Below are positions 45,480-57,366 of a stretch of DNA of 64,000 bases, in pieces; the stretch's first letter is position 1; the number at the start of each line of letters is the position of its first letter. Both the position numbers and the translations under genes were made by a program. The stretch comes from Siderastrea radians (lineage: Eukaryota > Cnidaria > Anthozoa > Scleractinia > Rhizangiidae): positions 24,241,201 through 24,305,200 of the forward strand of contig OZ024890.1 of NCBI GenBank assembly GCA_964017195.1, read 5' to 3'. The notes beneath the pieces were generated by a model, which saw only the letters and a program-made list of their open reading frames with translations, did no database searches and had not been told where the DNA came from.

Positions 45480-46966
45480 GATTGGTTAAAATCTGACAGT
45501 TGACAAGCAAATCCGTCAGCGATACCATAAGGGCGGCATTCGCCATTCTCAGACATAGTGGGAGGCTTCCCTTCATGTTTTTCCCCGCCGACTGAGCTGC
45601 CCAAAAAGCCCCGGGCGGAAAGCCTGTTAGCAGAAGAAGCTGCGTGTATATTCCCCGGGTATATTCCACGCTGTGTTCAAGGAAAACAATTTATCGGTTT
45701 ATTACAATTGATTTTTCACAATTTACTGGGCAAAAACTTAAAGCAGCAATCACTAAACTAAGAAATAAAACAAAATCCCTGTTTCAGGCGAAGTGTAATC
45801 CTTTCAAGCAACAGCAATTGACTGTGCTATTTGTTATTGCATAAGATCCAGAGACAAAAGGCTAATTCTGTAAAATGTATTTCAATAATGGTTTTCATTT
45901 AGAAATAATAAAATTACCTTACGCATCCGCCCTGCAAAATTCTCAAAATAATGCAATGCGTATTTGCCCCGAGTTGAAAATTGCCGAGGTTTACCATAAG
46001 CGTTTCACTTAGTACTTCCGCTTTTGTTCCGTCTTCTGAAAGCGAAACTAGCAATGTACTTCAATCGTAAACAAGTCAAAAATGAAGTAAGGGTGTGATT
46101 TTAATAAACCTTTCCCTCGGAAAGTCACTGAAAAATGATTTTGCTTTACTAAAAGGTTTTCACTTTATTTGGCTATTTTATATTTTTTTACTTTATTTTC
46201 TTCAGTCCAAAACGGTGACTGCGTGCTTAACCCTATTCAGACCGGGCTTTTTAGGTCTTCTGGGACCGGGGCGGGGGGGGGGGGGGCTGATTCGGCCCCC
46301 ACCTCATAACTCCAAGAATATTAAAGCTATGACAACGAAACTTGGAGGGCGGATAATAAGTCCAAAAATGTCTCCTTTGAGGTCCGCAACACAAGCTGAT
46401 GACGTCATATGACGTAACAACTACGTCAGGTTCTAAAATTGCGGCCATCTTGGATCCGCCATCTTGGATTTCTTGATTTTCCAGAACCTTTGAAATTTAC
46501 CAAAATTGACCAAAAAGTAACCGAAATCAATAAAAGAACACGAAAATGATATTAAAATGTAAAACTTTCTTCAGAAAAGTTGTAATTTTTTCAATGAAAA
46601 GGTGAAAATTTAAAATTGTGAAAAAACAGCCTGTCAAAAGGTGGTTGCCATGGTAACGTCATACTTGATGGACAAGCACTTGCTATGCCAAATTGTTCCC
46701 AGATTATTTTCAGGAAAATTCACCAAGTATGGTGGGCTTAGCTTGCTTATGAAAAAAGTTATAACCGTCCAAAGTGAGTGCGGGCACAATCGGCCCTCTC
46801 CCCCGGTCTGAATAGGGTTAAATAGCGAGTTATGGGACGGTACACAATCTACAGTCGGCAAATCAAATCTTACAAATTCAAAGTGTTTTGAAAACAAAAC
46901 ATATATAGATACAGGTACTATGGAACAATAAATCCTACTGTATTAGTTTAAGAAGAATGTACTCAC
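45480..46966 (-). repeat. IRG-duplication block, intron part, copy II
   Basis: Paralogue of 28,520-29,326, in the same position inside intron 1 next to exon 1, but carrying a 587-bp MITE that copy I lacks. Confidence 0.65.
46231..46817. mobile_element. Complete piggyBac-type MITE with paralogous empty site
   Basis: Ends CCCTATTCAGACCGGG...CCCGGTCTGAATAGGG, flanked by TTAA at 46,227-46,230 and 46,818-46,821. The paralogous block at about 29,175 reads gcatgcttaaatagc, one TTAA and no element. This shows directly that the insertion duplicated TTAA, the hallmark of piggyBac-type transposition. 587 bp, non-coding, with two inverted aagatgg/ccatctt pairs and an oligo-G run at 46,266-46,287. Confidence 0.85.
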
Positions 46967-47140
46967 TCTCTTATTGCGTTGAAAAAACTGGATTTTCCAG
47001 CTCCCGAGTTGCCAGTGACTGCGACGTTCACCTCGACCTCTCGCCATCCATCGAAACGCCTTCTTCATCATTCGCCTTTCAATTTGGCTTAACTCCCAAC
47101 TCTCCAGACTCTCCGATCCAATATGTCCAGCAACAGCCAT
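46967..47140 (-). pseudogene. IRG locus II, exon 1 (41-nt deletion)
   Basis: Paralogue of 29,327-29,541 with the same ATG context and donor. It starts MAVAGHIGSESLESWELSQ and keeps a P-loop readable as GNSGAGKS, but a net loss of 41 nt between them (near 47,045-47,085) changes the frame. The P-loop therefore cannot be translated from the ATG. Together with the broken exon 2 this marks locus II as a pseudogene. The two exons are 9.7 kb apart, a distance swollen by the MULE, SINE and LINE insertions. Confidence 0.72.
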
Positions 47141-47530
47141 GACGAATTCAGGGATAAATAAGAAGTTTATTATCCTTACGGCAATTGCGTCTTGGCGTCT
47201 GTACCGATAGCAAAAATTGGATACCGCAATCTCGTTCCTAGAGGCTGCGTTCCTTATGGTCAGCAGAGAGGAAATACCAAGGGATTATTATCCTTTTCGT
47301 GCACTTCAAAAGGGGCGACTACTCAGAGGAAGTGATTTATCCGAGGTAAATTTTATGGTGTTTCGGAAACAATTATTTTAAACGTTGTTCCATAGAAAGA
47401 GAGTAAGAGGGTCGGGGAGAGAGAATTATGAGAGAGAGGCGATTATTCGAGGAAACAGACCATCCGTTCTAATGCTGTTGTCGACGCTGTAACACACGAG
47501 ATCTGGCCCAATTTCAGCTTGGTTTATATG
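47141..47530 (-). promoter_or_regulatory. IRG 5' flank (duplicated), copy II
   Basis: Conserved with 29,542-29,900 up to ctggcccaatttca, then diverges. Probable former promoter and 5' untranslated region. Confidence 0.4.
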
Positions 47531-47589
47531 CATCTGTTACTGGAAACTTCGACCCCGGGAAAACATGGGGCATTAGCCAAGGAGCAAAG

Positions 47590-47929
47590 CCAAACTAGGA
47601 TAATGCCCCACATACAGGGGACGTATTTTCTGGTCAAGTCCTTACCAAATAAGGATAATGCCCCACATACAGGGGACAGACTCCTTGTCTACTAGAGAAA
47701 CTCAGTAAAATTTTCAGATGTGTGATTGAAATTTTTATTTTTTAATGGTAGTATGTAAACTGACAGGCCAAACACGACTCCCGCTAGTGGGGCATAGGTG
47801 GGGATTTGTGGTTGCTTTGACTCTTTGCCTTGCCCGAGGGGGAGGGAATTGATTTATTTTAGTCCTTTGCTTTGCCCACGGGGGTGGGAGATTAACACAT
47901 TTATGGAATACAGTGTTGACAGGCCAAAC
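47590..47929. repeat. Short direct repeats (ataatgccccacatacaggg; tgacaggccaaac)
   Basis: Two copies of ataatgccccacatacaggg about 50 bp apart (near 47,600 and 47,654), and two copies of tgacaggccaaac (47,761 and 47,917) flanking a G/C-skewed segment. Remnants of a dispersed repeat; no gene. Confidence 0.4.
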
Positions 47930-48285
47930 GCGGCTCATATGCTCGTGCTAATGTGTTTCCGCGACCGTGTAGTTTAGCTCTCATGAGTATAACGCCTAGA
48001 GATTTTCCTTTTTTGTTTGAGATTATCGGATGTTTTTCGTATATTTCTCTTAGCAATGGTTGATTTTGAATTAAGTGCCGTTTGCTTATTAGGAGGTTCT
48101 TAAGATTAGGCACAGCCATGTGGTACGTTGTTACGAAAGGAAGAATTTTTTCCGGACTCTGCATGTCTAGAAGTTCGGACTGTGGATTCGATCACTAATT
48201 TTCGGTCGGCCTTGGTCGGTATATTGTCGACTAATTTTTTCAGTTTCACAACCCGATTAATGTCTGTTTCCTCAACACTGGCAAC
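47930..48285 (-). pseudogene. Penelope-like RT fragment
   Basis: The minus strand encodes pieces of a reverse transcriptase C-terminal region of the Penelope type. One is an upstream helix (VVKLKKLVDNIP). After a frame shift near 48,150 comes a segment with LPFVTTYH, NLKNLLISKRHLIQNQPLL and GKSLGVILMRAKL. This sequence style differs from the elements at 1-1,903, so it is a second Penelope-like family. A (GACA)n tract follows at 48,287-48,328. Confidence 0.55.
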
Positions 48286-48286
48286 A

Positions 48287-48287
48287 G

Positions 48288-48328
<41 letters not shown>
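48287..48328 (+). repeat. (GACA)n microsatellite
   Basis: About ten copies of gaca with one gacg interruption. Confidence 0.85.
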
Positions 48329-49384
48329 ATCTTTATTTAAACGCGAAGTTTCGTCCATTACAAATGAATTGGTTTCCAAGAAAGTCGTGTTTTGAAGATG
48401 GCCAAAAGAAAAAAAGGCTCATTACGGGCTGACCAATGCATTCCACAATTTCTGTATAGCATGAAGTGACAGGGGGAGTTTTCTGAATACTTGAATCAAT
48501 TTTGCCACATTGGGGGGAGGGGGGGGGGTGACAGTAAGCGTCACTATATTTCCATGAGTCTGGAAAAAGTTTCGAAATATTCTTCTAATGGTGAAAACGA
48601 AACAGTAAATATGCGACTTTCCTTTTTGTGACAGAAATAAACCACTAAATACAAAAAATCAATGTCCAGTGTCACCAAAATTTCGTACAACAAGGCTAAC
48701 GTACCCTAATGCCTTTTGCTATATGGCAAGCAATTCTCCAGGCTAATTGGAGTACTCTGATTGGCTATTTCCCATTCGGGATTTTACAGTACAGACCGCT
48801 ACTATGGAAACGGTCCGTTTACATATTTTTCGCTCGCTACCACTCGCTCCCGGGAAATCAGTTAAATTATCAAACACAAATCTGAAAACTTTAGGACTCT
48901 TGTTAAAAGCGAAATAAAAAATCTCGAAAAATATTGCCTTCCAAAGCTTTAGTCTAGGCAGCAAGCACGGAATACGAACATTTACCCGGCGAGTTTGACA
49001 TTCCCGAAGGGAGAAAAACTTTCAATTGTGACTTTTGCAATTAGCGAGAGCCAGAAACAAATTCGGAGTTTTATTTTAGGATTCCTGACCAATTAAAGAA
49101 GGGTCAACAATACTGAGAAAACAATGACTGACATGAACACTCTCCTCTGTTGTATGAAGGCGATTGAAATGAGAAAATTTCCTTGAGAGCATGCCTAACA
49201 AAAAAAATCACTTTTTACCGATGATTAATTAGTAATATTGTACCAGTCCTTTTAGCATATAATGATCAAAGGCGCATTACAGCATGAGAACTAAGTAAAA
49301 TAAATTTAAACTAAATTGAACACGAATCGCAATTTCTTCTCTCATGTCCCCTCCAAGATGATCGCCGTTTAAACATTTACAAAC
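48329..49384. other. Intergenic between IRG II and III, no gene seen
   Basis: Contains a G-rich tract at about 48,512-48,530. No coding or RNA feature supported. Confidence 0.4.
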
Positions 49385-51563
49385 ACGTAAAGAAGAAATA
49401 TCAGCATTTTGATAGCCTAGACAATTCTGAACTCAGAATTGCACCTTAAGTTTGAGTTAAAACACATATTGACTTAGAGGCCCTAACAATCAAAACTATA
49501 ACAAAATTCTCGAAACTGATTGGCTATCGCCAGCCAGATTTTTTTGGAATTGTTTGTGTTCATTTTACAAGGTGGTTTGGTTGTCGTTGTCTAAGTGGCT
49601 CCAGTTGTAGCAGGCGCACAGTAAAGGTACTCTTTTCAGCCACCAATTCATAAAAGCCGAAAAAAAAAACTTCTATGTGGTCCATTTTAAATCCGTATTT
49701 GAGATGTTATCTGGACAACTCTCATATCCGTTTTGGCATTCTTGGAACCGTTTGCTGACCTCGTATTAAAAAGAAAAAATTACTAATAAAGTGAAGCTTT
49801 ATAGGACCATTTTCACGATCACTGACGTCCTGGCTCACAGAGCCTCGAGGACTGCGGTGCGTATATTTTGTCTGTTCCTTTCACAGTTATTACGGTGACC
49901 TGATTACCACCTGGAAAAGACGTTTTCTTGCTAATAGTCTCCTTTTAAGATGGTTGAATGTCCTCGGAAAGCTGCTTTGGAAAATGGTAAATCTATAAAT
50001 GTTTTCTGAAGTGTTATTACCTGTCTATAATTATCATCCCTCCTTTTTCACTGAAGGTACTCTGCCAGGAATCCTAGTTCATACAGGTTTTGATTTGTTC
50101 TGGCTTCGGAACATAACACGAACAAGCATCTTCTACCTTTCCACCCGACATTGATATCGCTTCCAAATTTTTGCGATTTTACTGCTAAGAAAGGACAAAT
50201 AAAAGCTTTGCTAGTAACGCAAAGATGCTTTTGTCACAACTTGAAGGTGGTTTTAAGGGGATTGTCCACAGGAAAGTACGTAATATGTCTAATAAGATAG
50301 TGTATAGCGACCAGCCCAAGCTCGGGGTCGGCAACGTTTATTGTAGTAAAAAAGCAGTACTTATCAATACCATGCGAGCTCATGAAGCATTACCGCTAAA
50401 GAGATGTGCGTGTTTGGCTAAAACTGACATGCATTAAATTTTGGTAACTCCTAAAAAAGCGGCGTATATGAAGACCAAATACGTACTTAGTTGGAAATAT
50501 CAGGAAAAGAGGCCAACGGCATTTCAGACTACCAAAGACCGCGCTTTTTGTGTCAGCCTCTAAAAACCTTTAACTAACTGAAAAGCATAAGGATGTCTAG
50601 CCTACCATGTTCTTTGGTGTAACCGTCACCGCTATTGCTGTGCAGAAAACGTTTCAAGATAAACGTTAACGTCCCTCAGTTGTGTCGTATTCTTTAACAA
50701 CAAATGGAACAAAAGCTGATTTTTTATGTGAGTAAATATTTTGTAATACTAATTTTAAAAGGTGCTAATTTTACAAAACCTACATGACGAGGTAGATATT
50801 TTTAATAAAAGAGTAAATATTCTTGAAACACGATACCTAATAAAATCTCAAGGTTGGACAGCTCTTCCTGGCAACACAGCCAAAGTACTTAATAAGAAAA
50901 ACCTTCTTAACAAATCAATAACCCTTTTTAATTAAAGAGTAAATATTCTTGTAACAAGTTACCTTTCAAGGTTCTTCCTGGCAACACAGCCATGGTTTTT
51001 AGTATAAAATGTCTACTAGGCGATTAAATATCTTTTTTGTGAGGTAGTAAATGTCTTTCTCCAACAGCTCACTAATGGTTTCTTAATGCTTTACAGTTTT
51101 TACTAGCAACAAAGGGAAAATAATTACTTGTACGAGAAAATATCACTTTTTTGACAATTTATACTTCGATCTTGCTGGCTAAAATGCCAACTGAGAAATA
51201 CTTTTTTGAAGAGTAATTAACTTTTCTTGGACGAGTTCCCCAGTCGCTTGTTGGCTACGTCGCCAAAATAATTACGCCGTAAGTCTACTTTTAAGAGTAA
51301 AAATGCGAATTTTCTTAACGAGATACTCCGTACTTGCTGGCTACATGGCAAAAGTAATGACTTGCTGAAATCTACTAGTGTGAGTAAATATCCTTTGCTG
51401 GCTACATGGCCAAGTAAATACTTCATAAAGTCGACTTGTACAATTTCTTATCTCTTACGTTTCGTTACGAGTTCCACAGTTCTTGTTGGTTACATGACCA
51501 AACTAGTTGCGTTATAGTGTCTACCTGTAAGAGTACATATCCGGGTAAATATTTTATCCCAAT
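49385..51563 (-). other. 3' flank of IRG locus III (duplicated block)
   Basis: Paralogue of 33,044-36,280 without the LTR fragment. Holds the degenerate ~115-bp minisatellite at 50,690-51,550 (gagtaaatattcttg, ggcaacacagcc, tggctacatgg...aagtaatta). The frame at 50,225-50,437 has no recognisable motif and is not called. Confidence 0.5.
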
Positions 51564-52548
51564 TTAATCAATCTTGTTGATTGCCTTTTGGGCGGCTTCC
51601 CTCAGGACTAACTCTGCCACTTCTTCCACATGTTTTAAAAGCTTCTTTAGAGCAAAATATGTGGTCGTAAACGACATACCACTGGCTATGGCCAAGCTTA
51701 CAAACGGAATATAACGGATCTTATCCTCAACAGCTGCGTCTGCGGTATAGCTAGCTGCCAGATACGCAACAAGTTGCGGAATAGTCGTCAGGCTAACTTT
51801 ACTAACTTTTTCTTGGGTAGAAAAAGGAAGCGCGGCAAATTTGTCCGAACCTGTTTCTGGAAGACCAAGCTGGGACCTGTAAAAGCTGAGTTCCTTCAGA
51901 ATTAGCACGGCGTCAACAGCGATGGATAATCCAGGTATTGGAACAAGCGCAGCGGCAGCAGATGCTGAAGCAACCATCCATATGCGCCCTTTGAGAACCT
52001 CAACTTTTCTTTGAATAAGATCACGTGATGATCTTGTCAGTGACAATATGAGACTCTCTCGCTGGAACGTCGTCAATGCATTTAGAATGTCCTGGGTTAG
52101 AAGTGTGAAATCCCATTTTTCGAGGTGATGGTTGCTTATCAAAAACACACTTTGGTCATCCCGTAGCAGGTCACCCAGATTTTCCAAACAGTGGCGTCGG
52201 ATTTTCTCCAGCACGGCATCCTCATTGAATGATTGCTTTCTCATCTCGTTTGTGACATCTATATCAATCTTTGTGCGAATGAAGAAGAATTTCTTATTGA
52301 ACGATATACTGATTTTCCTGGCCAACGCCAGGTCGTTCTCAGTGAATCGGTCAGCTGTGAAGATGAGGAACGCGTCGTACTTCTCCAACTCCACTTTCTG
52401 GTAGTATGTCTCCAGGTCAGGATAGTCTGGAGTCCCTATTCCTGGCAAATCCCAAAACTTTATATAAGGATTGGTCGGGTGGTCATAAACAGACGGATAG
52501 GACTCTAAAGCATCAATCTCAGCTGCCCCTTCATCATCTTCATGAAGT
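51564..52548 (-). CDS. Immunity-related GTPase locus III, exon 2 (intact)
   Basis: Minus-strand exon after an excellent acceptor (tgttttttcttaattag, 52,549 on), open for 327 codons to TAA at 51,564. It encodes ELHEDDEGAAEID, the G3 motif DLPGIG, a conserved TADRFTENDLALARK stretch, the G4 motif TKID, then the C-terminal helical domain with a hydrophobic hairpin (MVASASAAAALVPIPG). With an exon 1 like that at 29,327 the product would be about 400 residues, the usual IRG length. The open frame upstream of 52,548 is intron read-through. Exon 1 is not in the window; a copy of the block that adjoins exon 1 elsewhere is at 63,250-63,627, so exon 1 should lie just past the right edge. Known IRG proteins bind GTP and act on membranes in cell-autonomous immunity; the role here is inferred. 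Confidence 0.85.
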
Positions 52549-55500
52549 CTAATTAAGAAAAAACAGCGACTGGTATTTAAATGTTGGCAAAACAAACTAT
52601 GTACTTTATCATTAAATTCCTTTTGTGAGCCGTAGCTTGTGATGAGTCGCATTGTATTTTCCAGACAATTATATCAGGGAAACCGAGATAAAAATTTTGC
52701 TCGCAGTGGGTCAGCCAAGAAAATTTGTCAAAGATTTGTGGGAAATAGTTTCCAGGCCCTTCGTTCGTACGTTGCTTTTTATGGCACTACGAACACTACG
52801 AGCCTTCAGGCTTCATTATCCAGGGACCAGGCGAAGGCAGTTTTTCCTTTTCAGCTGCCTTTCGCAAAAACACAGTTCTACCAAGCCAAATGCAATAATT
52901 AAACTTCTGTTGGGTTAAATTGTACCACTTACGCCAAATGCAATAATTCAGTAAACTTCTGTTGGGTTATATTGTACCGCTTACGCCTTTCCCTCCTTAC
53001 CAGGAGGGCAGATAGGAAGTCAAGTTGTGGAAAACTAATATAACGGGAGAAAGAAAGGATCGTGTTTGAAAGGGAAATCACCAAGTTATCCGTGTTTAGA
53101 ACGGAAGTCAAGCAAGTTTTACCGGTATAAGTAGGGAAATAAAAGGCATAAGTGCATCTGAAATCGCAGTCGCTGTAGTAATAGGCCGGTTCTCACTAGG
53201 GCTCTCAAGTGCACTTGAAGTGCACTTGATACATACCTGTAGTGGAACTCCTTTCTGAGGAGTCTGCCTTACGTTTCAATAGAAGCTCTCATCTGATTTA
53301 TTTACACGTTAACATCTCTTTGTAAAATGTATCGAAGAGGTAAAAATTAATATCTGCAACTGAACCTAATTAAAAAGTTGAATAATTCGCAGTAGGTTTT
53401 TTTCTTTAAGCTTCATATGTTTCTTCTTTTTTTATCAAAAACGTCTTTTTGAATGGCACGTGCTGTTGGTTTGTGCGGACTCACTCAACAGCCGTGAGCT
53501 CGCGTACTTGGAGTTGAACTTTTAAATGACAGAATTTTTTGATTCGTTGTTTCCCTGGCGATAAGCGTAAAAAAAAGGATTCAAGTGCAGTTGAAAGTAA
53601 GGTCTACCCCTTGCTTGAGGGAAGTACTTGACCAATGACAGAACAGCCTTCCAGCTAAAAGCACGCGGGCGAGCAACTTTGAATTCCACAGGGAGCGAGC
53701 TCTCTGCGTTTTGGTTTTCGATTCTCAGGCGCGTTTCTCGAAAGCCCCGAAAAGCCATTCGTAAAAGTATGAAACACTCATTCTACAAAACTGTCATTTT
53801 GACACGTCTTTAAGATAAGAAATGTTTAACTAATAGCAAAGAAACTTTTTGTTTACGAAATTTCAGACCTGACGCAAAATTCAATACGCGCTAATTAGAT
53901 CTGATAACATTCAAGAGGCACTTTTAAGGGTGCCTTCTAAAACATCTTAAAGCCTATACCTAATGTTAGATCTGAACGCACAAACGTTTTCAGACCAAAA
54001 TGGTCAAAATCGCGGTGTATTTTCAAGGTATTTTCATTGAAACCAGTACCTGAGGAAAAATGCGACAGCACTGGGAACGAAGTCTATCTGCTTGGAGTCG
54101 CCCGCGCCCCGAGCACCCACTGTTCACTACTTTCCGAACTGCTTCCCCCGCCCTTTCTCCGTCCAATCTTCGCGATTCGCCGCGATTTTGAAGATTACAG
54201 TCTTTTGAAGTACTCCTTAAAGCTCTTGTTACACTTTAATAACGCACAAACCACCGCACCTTTCCCTCAAAGTAAGGCACCCAACGCTTTCTCTCATGTC
54301 ATTATCGCTCCTTCCAGAGCACATGCACTAAAAAGAGTTTCTACATTTCAATACTGTACCATTTCTCACGCTACATTTCTAGAACTAGTTTTCACGATAG
54401 CTCCTACATTCCTTTAAAACTCATAACTTCCGTACAACATAAACCTATTAATTACGGTGGCCCCTAATCAGCGGTAAGGTAGAGGCCTATTTGTGCCAGT
54501 GTGGGGTTTATTTGTTACTCGTACCTAGGGCTGCTAAAATGCAAAAAGAAAATGGGATGGGGGGGGGGGGGTTACCGTGCATTTTTCAGAAATAATTAAG
54601 CCCAAATATGGTTAATAAGTGCTGATGGAGCATTTTTTTAAAAATTAGGAAATAAACTTTTTTAAAATAAAAGATAGCCATTATTTGATTTAAGTAGGAG
54701 ATGAAAATGTCTAAACTGATAGAAGCTTTGTAATGAATAACAACAGATACAATTCTCAACATGCTGCGGAATTCTATACGCGAATTTCCTCTTCTTGGGG
54801 CCATTATTTGACCTAGTAGATTGGAACGTTTTGTAAAACAACTTTTGACAGACTGTTGTTCTTCTGAAAAAAAGTTTTTTCACAATACCTAACAGTAGGC
54901 CAGCTTCTGATTGATTACATAAAAACTAGGGGTAACCGTCCATTTTTGAAAGTTAACTTCACTTTTTCCTAACTCACGCACGACATGTTTTCCATCGGTA
55001 ACGATTTTTTTGACGCTCTCCTCCCCGGTGGGGAATAAAATGTAAGTCGAAGTGATGTATGCTGGGAATCGAACATGGCGGAGGGGACGCGTGGTGAAAG
55101 GATGCAGCAAAGCACAACGTCGATTGATTTTATCGCTGCCAACTGTATGGGGATTTTACAATTGCCTTATCAAAGAACATACTATAACGGCAGAGTGCCG
55201 TTAGGCGTTTTCATTGTTCAATTAATGTTATGCAGCCGAGAATCTTGATTGTTGTTTACATGCTTGGAAGTTCAAGAGGGCTACTGCAAATTGTCAGTGG
55301 GGTCAGACCAATCCTGTCTATATATATAGATAGGAGCTCCCATAAATAAGCTGGTGTTCGTTTCTCAAAAAACCCGAACACTCTTCGGGCCCAAAACTTT
55401 TGCGGGGCTATTTTCGGGCGCGATGTTCTTTCGAAAGTGTTTGCACAGCGCCATTCGTAGCAGACCCTACTGAGCATACCTTAAAGAAGCTAATAACAAC

Positions 55501-55640
55501 GCTCAACACTTTCTTCATCAAAGTCTAACCCCCCTACCGGACAAGCTCCAACCAGATACCTGCTAGCCGTCATCGGACCTGCACGCACAACGTGCCTATG
55601 TTTGAATGATCGCGATCAACAGGTTGATGCTGTCGCACAC
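52549..55640 (-). other. Intron of IRG III, left part
   Basis: No gene supported. A perfect 14-bp palindrome tcaagtgcacttga, partly repeated, lies at about 53,207-53,232, and a G-run at 54,560-54,571. The 126-codon frame at 54,037-54,417 has no recognisable motif. Confidence 0.4.
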
Positions 55641-55644
55641 GGCT

Positions 55645-55800
55645 AGTCGACATCAATCGATAACAATCAATCGGTTGATAATGAAAAACAATGGATAATC
55701 TAATTATCACAAAAACATGCGATATCGATTGTTCGTCGATTTCTAACATCAATCGATTGTTATCGATTGATATCTATTGTCATCGATTATCGATTTATTA
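55645..55800. repeat. Cluster of ATCGAT motifs
   Basis: At least eight ATCGAT or near matches in about 155 bp, several within tcaatcgat / atcgattg(t) and arranged in inverted pairs (atcaatcgataacaatcaat against atcaatcgattgttatcgat). Confidence 0.55.
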
Positions 55801-56772
55801 ATTTAACACGCCGGGAACATAGAGGTTAAACTTTTCGCGGAGTAAAAACCTCGATTTCACGTTTAAGAAAAAAGGATTTGAACCCTTTTGTTTTCATCTT
55901 GTAGTATGATGACGTGTTTCATGCCGCGAGAGATTTTTGCCATGATAGCTTCAGCTTTAGAAATTTGTGTCCTTCGTAGCGAGTATGCGGGTGAATTAAT
56001 AAATTTCATATGCGTAGCAGTTTTAGATCCATTTTTAGCCAATTCAGAAGACCCAAATATAAAAAATTTCACGGGGGAGCATGCCCCGGACCCCCCTAAA
56101 CGGTTTGATCAAGATCTTTTCTTCGCTCCTCTCTTTTGGCTGCTACAGTCCCTTGTGTTGGTGCCCTTCTGGCTTTCCGGGATTTTTTTGCCGCAATTTT
56201 GCTCAAATGGAGTAGACAGTTTGTGTTCATTTCAATATCCAACGTTTAGCCAGATATGAATTCTGTATTGTATCTGTGAGTTTTGAACTTGATTGAGTTG
56301 TTTTAGTTTTCTATCCGCTTGTGTCTAAATCTTCTTTGAGAAAATCATTCGATTTCTGTCTCTCCTCAGGTAAATTAAGGACTGGATCTGCTAGTATCTC
56401 ATCCAGAAAGTAACGGGGGGTGGGGTGGTGTATCTTCGAAAGAGAACACGTGATAAGTATGAGACTTGGCCATGGCCTTAATCTTGTTAATATCAGTACC
56501 ACTCAGCTGTTGATATAGTATTTTTGGCATTGAAGTTTCCATAGCAACACATTGCATGACCACTTAGGGTTTTAGTTCTGCTTTTGTCCTTTTGGGCTTC
56601 TGCACACTGGCAAAAGTAATCATAGGCACGCATCGCGTGCTTGACCTATGTTGAAATGACAAGTCTTATCCTCGCTTATCTGCGATTTTTAAGACATACT
56701 CTGAGGACAAAACAACACACGCGATTATTCTTGCAAATACTTCCCCCTCCACCATAGCACCTGAGTGCATAA
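55801..56772. other. Intron of IRG III, repeat-like sequence
   Basis: Includes cgggggagcatgccccggac at 56,071, related to segments at 14,285 and 62,195. No gene supported. Confidence 0.4.
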
Positions 56773-56983
56773 AGCCCAGTTCAGACGCCGCACCTCCCAT
56801 GTGCCGTACCAAGTAGTACGTAGTTTTTTGGCAGTTGTACGGTATCCAAATGAGTTTTTTCGACAGATTTCAATTAGGCAAGCCAAAATCTCAGGGTACG
56901 GCAAAGTTTGCCGCTTAAATACGACCTAGGAGCGAAAATGCATTTGGTACGGCTCATAAGAGGTACGGCGTCTGAACTGGGCC
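56773..56983. mobile_element. 211-bp MITE with ~40-bp inverted ends
   Basis: Ends AGCCCAGTTCAGACGCCG and (inverted) GGCCCAGTTCAGACGCCG, extending about 40 bp with a few mismatches, flanked by TAA on both sides (56,770-56,772; 56,984-56,986). A 3-bp TAA/TTA target duplication is typical of PIF/Harbinger elements. Non-coding. Confidence 0.65.
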
Positions 56984-57305
56984 TAAAACAGCTTTTTTGT
57001 TTACTCAGCAATACCCTTGGAATGCAAAACAACATCCCGCTAAAAACCCAGTTGGACCAAAATTGGAGATAGAGCAGCCATCGTGCTAGTAGGCTACAGG
57101 CTAAAACGGTCAAACTGACACTAGAACAAAACGACTACATATTAAGAATTTCAAATTAAATCTAAAACTGAAACCTCAGTTAAGGTCAACTAATGATTGT
57201 CTGCATAGTACTGAAGAATATAAAGCGAGGTCACAACAAGATGTGAAAGAAACAAGCGTAGTAGATAATAATTTGAGGAGAGGACAGTCATTGCGGTCAT
57301 GTTAA

Positions 57306-57366
57306 AACGCAGACTGCAGACTGTGCAGACTGCAGACCATGCAGACTACGCAGACTATGCAGACTG
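57306..57366 (+). repeat. GCAGACT minisatellite
   Basis: Seven copies of gcagact with 0-2 nt between them (gcagactgcagactgtgcag...). Confidence 0.75.

Noticed and set aside
52549..52652. N-terminal extension of the IRG III frame to the ATG at 52,652
   Set aside because: The sequence between 52,549 and 52,652 reads through a strong splice acceptor, lacks the P-loop, and differs from the conserved exon 1.
54037..54417. 126-codon plus-strand frame as a gene
   Set aside because: No motif, no splice support, and no homology to anything else in the window.
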